From assembly GCF_000169435.1 (NCBI RefSeq), contig NZ_AAYB01000002.1, positions 558,001 through 622,000 on the forward strand: a stretch of DNA of 64,000 nucleotides. Reading direction: 5' to 3'. Each line of letters starts with the position of its first letter. Position 1 is the stretch's first letter. A model generated the notes under the pieces. The model was not told the origin of the DNA, searched no databases, and was given only the letters and a program-made list of their open reading frames with translations. Made by a program: the position numbers and the translations under genes. Below are positions 61,544 through 64,000 of this stretch, in pieces. The stretch is from Roseobacter sp. CCS2. Its GTDB lineage: Bacteria; Pseudomonadota; Alphaproteobacteria; Rhodobacterales; Rhodobacteraceae.

Positions 61544-62647
61544 CTAGTCGCCCTCGGACTGCCCGCGATACAGCATGCTGTGCTTGTACTGGCCAAGCCC
61601 CCAACGCGCGACAACACCGATCATCGCGGCGATTGGAACAGCAACCAGCATCCCGACAAACCCGAAAAGGGTACCGAAAACGGACAGCGCAAAAAGTAGC
61701 CAGACAGGGTGCAGACCAACCGACCCGCCAACCAGTTTCGGCGTCAGAATATTACCTTCAAGGAACTGACCCAGCCCAAATATCCCTGCGACAATGCCGA
61801 TCCGCAGCCAATTGGTGGTGTAGGAAATCGTATCGCCATCGACGACCTCGACACTGCCCCAAAACTGAAAAAGCGCAAGGCCAACCGCCAAAACGCCGCC
61901 GACTAGCGCGCCAATATACGGAATAAAGGTGATCAACCCGGCGATGAACCCCACAATCAAGCCAAAGTTCAGACCAGCCAACATCAGGGCCACAGCATAA
62001 TATGTGCCCAGCACCAGACAGACCGTGCCTTGCCCACGAATGAATGACGCCAGCGTCGCGTCAATATCGCGTGCCAGTTGCCGGATCGTGTCGACGTGGT
62101 CGCGGGGTAGCATATCGTCGATTTTCGCGGTCATGTTGTCCCAATCAAGCAACATGTAAACGGCAACAACAGGAACGATCACGAGCAGCACAAGGATGTT
62201 GATCAACCCAAGTGCGGACGACACAAGCCCGTTCACCAGCTCACCGCCTTTGGATTGGATCGTCTCACCCACGGCAAGTAGCTGTTGATATGCCACGCTT
62301 TGGTTGTCCATCAGCTGTGGAAACCGTTCGGTCAGGCCGGTACGCAGCCGATCAAAAAGCTCAGGCGCGGTATCAATCAAAGAGGCCGTTTGCTGCACCA
62401 GTGTCGGGATCACCAGTAAGAACAATAAAACAAAGATCAGGATGGTCACAATTGTGATGATCGCAACCGCTGCCATCCGCGAACATCCCGCCTTTTCCAG
62501 CCGGTCCGCAATTGGGTCCAGGCAATAGGCAATTGCCCCACCCAAGACGAACGGCAGGATCACATCTCCCAAAAACCATAAGACGACCAGAAAGAAAGCC
62601 GTGGCAACGCCCCAGTATTTTGCTTGTTGTCCGACAGGAAGTGCCAT
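61544..62647 (-). CDS. AI-2E family transporter (PerM-like)
   Basis: 367 residues with about eight membrane helices. The family is recognised by VILPFVLGGAIAYCLDPIAD near the start, a central soluble loop (about 135-220) with DWDNMTAKIDDMLPRDHVDT, and by the end VGGSVGLHPVWLLFALSVFG with the conserved Gly/His segment. Its stop abuts the hdaA start codon. Transport of autoinducer-2 is known for one member only; other members have different or unknown substrates. It is divergent from proS across 162 bp. Confidence 0.88.
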   Translation of the reverse strand: MALPVGQQAKYWGVATAFFLVVLWFLGDVILPFVLGGAIAYCLDPIADRLEKAGCSRMAAVAIITIVTILIFVLLFLLVIPTLVQQTASLIDTAPELFDRLRTGLTERFPQLMDNQSVAYQQLLAVGETIQSKGGELVNGLVSSALGLINILVLLVIVPVVAVYMLLDWDNMTAKIDDMLPRDHVDTIRQLARDIDATLASFIRGQGTVCLVLGTYYAVALMLAGLNFGLIVGFIAGLITFIPYIGALVGGVLAVGLALFQFWGSVEVVDGDTISYTTNWLRIGIVAGIFGLGQFLEGNILTPKLVGGSVGLHPVWLLFALSVFGTLFGFVGMLVAVPIAAMIGVVARWGLGQYKHSMLYRGQSEGD

Positions 62648-62809
62648 GGATCATCCGTAATTGCGTGTCTCATAGATGCGATGTGCAGCAAGATGACGCA
62701 AGGGCCGCTGCGCAGAAAACATGGGCGCCTATGTTGATGAGACAGGTTGCGAGCGCACACGCGGGCGATTACACCGATCCCAACACGTTTATCCAAAAAG
62801 GTCACACCC

Positions 62810-64000
62810 ATGCGCCTGAGCCGCTATTTCCTGCCCGTTCTCAAAGAAACGCCCCGCGAGGCGCAGATCGTCAGCCACCGTTATATGTTGCAGGCGGGGA
62901 TGATCAAACAGGCCAGTGCGGGCATCTATTCGTGGCTGCCGCTGGGCTTTAAAGTGCTGCGCAAGATCGAAAATATCGTGCACGAAGAACAAGCGCGTGC
63001 CGGACACATCGCCATTCAGATGCCAACGATCCAATCCGCGGACCTTTGGCGCGAAAGTGGCCGCTATGATGCCTACGGCGAAGAAATGCTGCGCATCAAG
63101 GACCGCGGTGGGCGCGATATGCTGTTCACACCAACGGCTGAGGAACTAGTCACAGACATTTTCCGCGCGCATGTAAACAGCTACAAAGACCTGCCGCTGA
63201 CCCTGTACCAAATTCAGTGGAAGTTCCGCGATGAAGTCCGCCCTCGCTTTGGCGTGATGCGGGGCCGCGAATTCTATATGAAAGACGGCTATAACTTTGA
63301 CCTGACCAAAGAAGACGCGCTGCATGCCTATAATCGCCATCTGGTAAGTTATCTGCGCACGTATGAACGTATGGGCCTGCAAGCCATTCCAATGCGCGCT
63401 GACAGTGGCCCGATTGGCGGCGATGACACGCACGAGTTTCTTGTGTTGGCCGAGACAGGCGAGAGCGAGGTATTCTATGACAGCGAAATCACTGATCTGA
63501 AGTTCGGCGATCGTCAGATTGATTATGATGACAAAGCCGCATGTCAGGCTGTGTTGGAAGAATTCACCAGCCGCTATGCGCGGACCGATGAAACCCACGA
63601 CGAAGCGCTGTTCGACGCGATCCCAGAGGAGCGTAAACGGACCGCACGCGGCATTGAGGTTGGCCAGATTTTCTATTTTGGTACAAAGTATTCTGAAAGC
63701 ATGGGCGCGTTGGTCGATGACGGGCAGGGCGGTAAAGTACCGGTCCACATGGGCAGCCATGGGATCGGCGTGTCACGTCTGCTGGGCGCAATTATTGAGG
63801 CCAGCCATGATGATAAGGGTATCATCTGGCCGGAAGGTGTGACGCCTTTCCACTGTGGTATCTTGAACATGCGTTCCGGTGACGCCGCCGCAGATGCCGC
63901 CTGCGAGGCGCTTTATGCGTCGCTAACAGCGCTGGGCCTAGAGCCGCTTTATGATGACCGGGACGAGCGGGCAGGGGCGAAGTTTGGCACAATGGATATG
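62810..64000 (+). CDS. proS: Prolyl-tRNA synthetase, 3' end outside the window
   Basis: 397 codons from ATG 62810 to the window end, in frame without a stop. Class II synthetase: the start [20 protein letters not shown], class II motif 1 region ([20 protein letters not shown]), motif 2 with [20 protein letters not shown], and part of the motif 3 region ([18 protein letters not shown]) followed by the start of the anticodon-binding domain. Residues 230-265 form a short insertion rather than the long INS editing domain, typical for alphaproteobacterial ProS of about 440-450 residues. The start is at the expected family position. Confidence 0.95.
   Translation, partial: MRLSRYFLPVLKETPREAQIVSHRYMLQAGMIKQASAGIYSWLPLGFKVLRKIENIVHEEQARAGHIAIQMPTIQSADLWRESGRYDAYGEEMLRIKDRGGRDMLFTPTAEELVTDIFRAHVNSYKDLPLTLYQIQWKFRDEVRPRFGVMRGREFYMKDGYNFDLTKEDALHAYNRHLVSYLRTYERMGLQAIPMRADSGPIGGDDTHEFLVLAETGESEVFYDSEITDLKFGDRQIDYDDKAACQAVLEEFTSRYARTDETHDEALFDAIPEERKRTARGIEVGQIFYFGTKYSESMGALVDDGQGGKVPVHMGSHGIGVSRLLGAIIEASHDDKGIIWPEGVTPFHCGILNMRSGDAAADAACEALYASLTALGLEPLYDDRDERAGAKFGTMDM

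Noticed and set aside
1..64000. CRISPR arrays, tRNA genes, insertion sequences or prophage genes
   Set aside because: I looked for regular direct repeats, cloverleaf-type sequences, transposases, integrases and phage structural genes and saw none; a computed search could still find a tRNA that I missed.

Overview
The window comes from the chromosome of an alphaproteobacterium of the Rhodobacterales, most likely a marine Roseobacter-group species; the genus cannot be fixed from the sequence alone. The reasons are the gene orders and families: a class A RNase P RNA, an AI-2E transporter gene next to hdaA, ppk1 and ppx, a PccR-type regulator beside pccB/pccA and a one-subunit methylmalonyl-CoA mutase, a choline uptake and oxidation locus (choXWV/betI-betC-betA), and small DUF1127, DUF2927, DUF4174 and DUF6653 proteins. 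Genes are tightly packed with many 1-11 bp overlaps. I saw no tRNA or rRNA gene, insertion sequence, integrase, prophage or CRISPR array.

Layout. 1-2059: possible 3' end of a membrane protein, a secreted CAP protein, dtd and a PfkB sugar kinase. 2078-9973: a minus-strand block of membrane-stress type genes (TerC, a small membrane protein, XpaC, TelA, a DUF2927 lipoprotein, a polytopic membrane protein, an SPFH-GYF protein, a short b561-like protein and a zinc-ribbon membrane protein). 10039-16800: RNA and translation genes (rluB, tadA, gatC, gatA, rnpB, rpmG) mixed with a ceramidase-like protein, an Excalibur-like lipoprotein, an amidase and a DUF6653 protein. 16804-25501: cupin, MAPEG, BI-1, DUF1127/LysR pair, quinone oxidoreductase, a HTH regulator, a HisN-type phosphatase, 8-oxoguanine and guanine deaminases around a second CAP protein. 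25603-32896: mgtE, 5-formyl-THF cyclo-ligase, yebC, a SLC13 permease, two DMT exporters and a YmdB-type phosphodiesterase. 32930-39658: choline ABC importer divergent from betI-betC-betA. 39743-40706: a secreted nuclease and a YdcH protein.

40703-51306 is the propionyl-CoA to succinyl-CoA module: a PccR-type regulator, an MFS exporter, pccB, three small genes, pccA, a DUF4174 protein and the mutase. No epimerase is visible. TTTGC-type repeats occur before both the regulator gene and pccB, and the short space before pccA holds an intrinsic terminator whose loop can pair with the pccA ribosome-binding site. 51310-54488 is a five-gene operon-like run of accessory proteins. 54492-62647 holds a PP2C phosphatase, ppx, a glycosyltransferase, ppk1, hdaA and an AI-2E transporter. 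The window ends inside proS.

The points most worth following are the TerC/XpaC/TelA/SPFH/zinc-ribbon block, the pccA leader, the PccR-type repeats, a repeat family found between convergent genes that supplies the choV stop codon, and a CtrA-like box before the secreted nuclease. Product names rest on reading the translated sequences by eye, without database searches.
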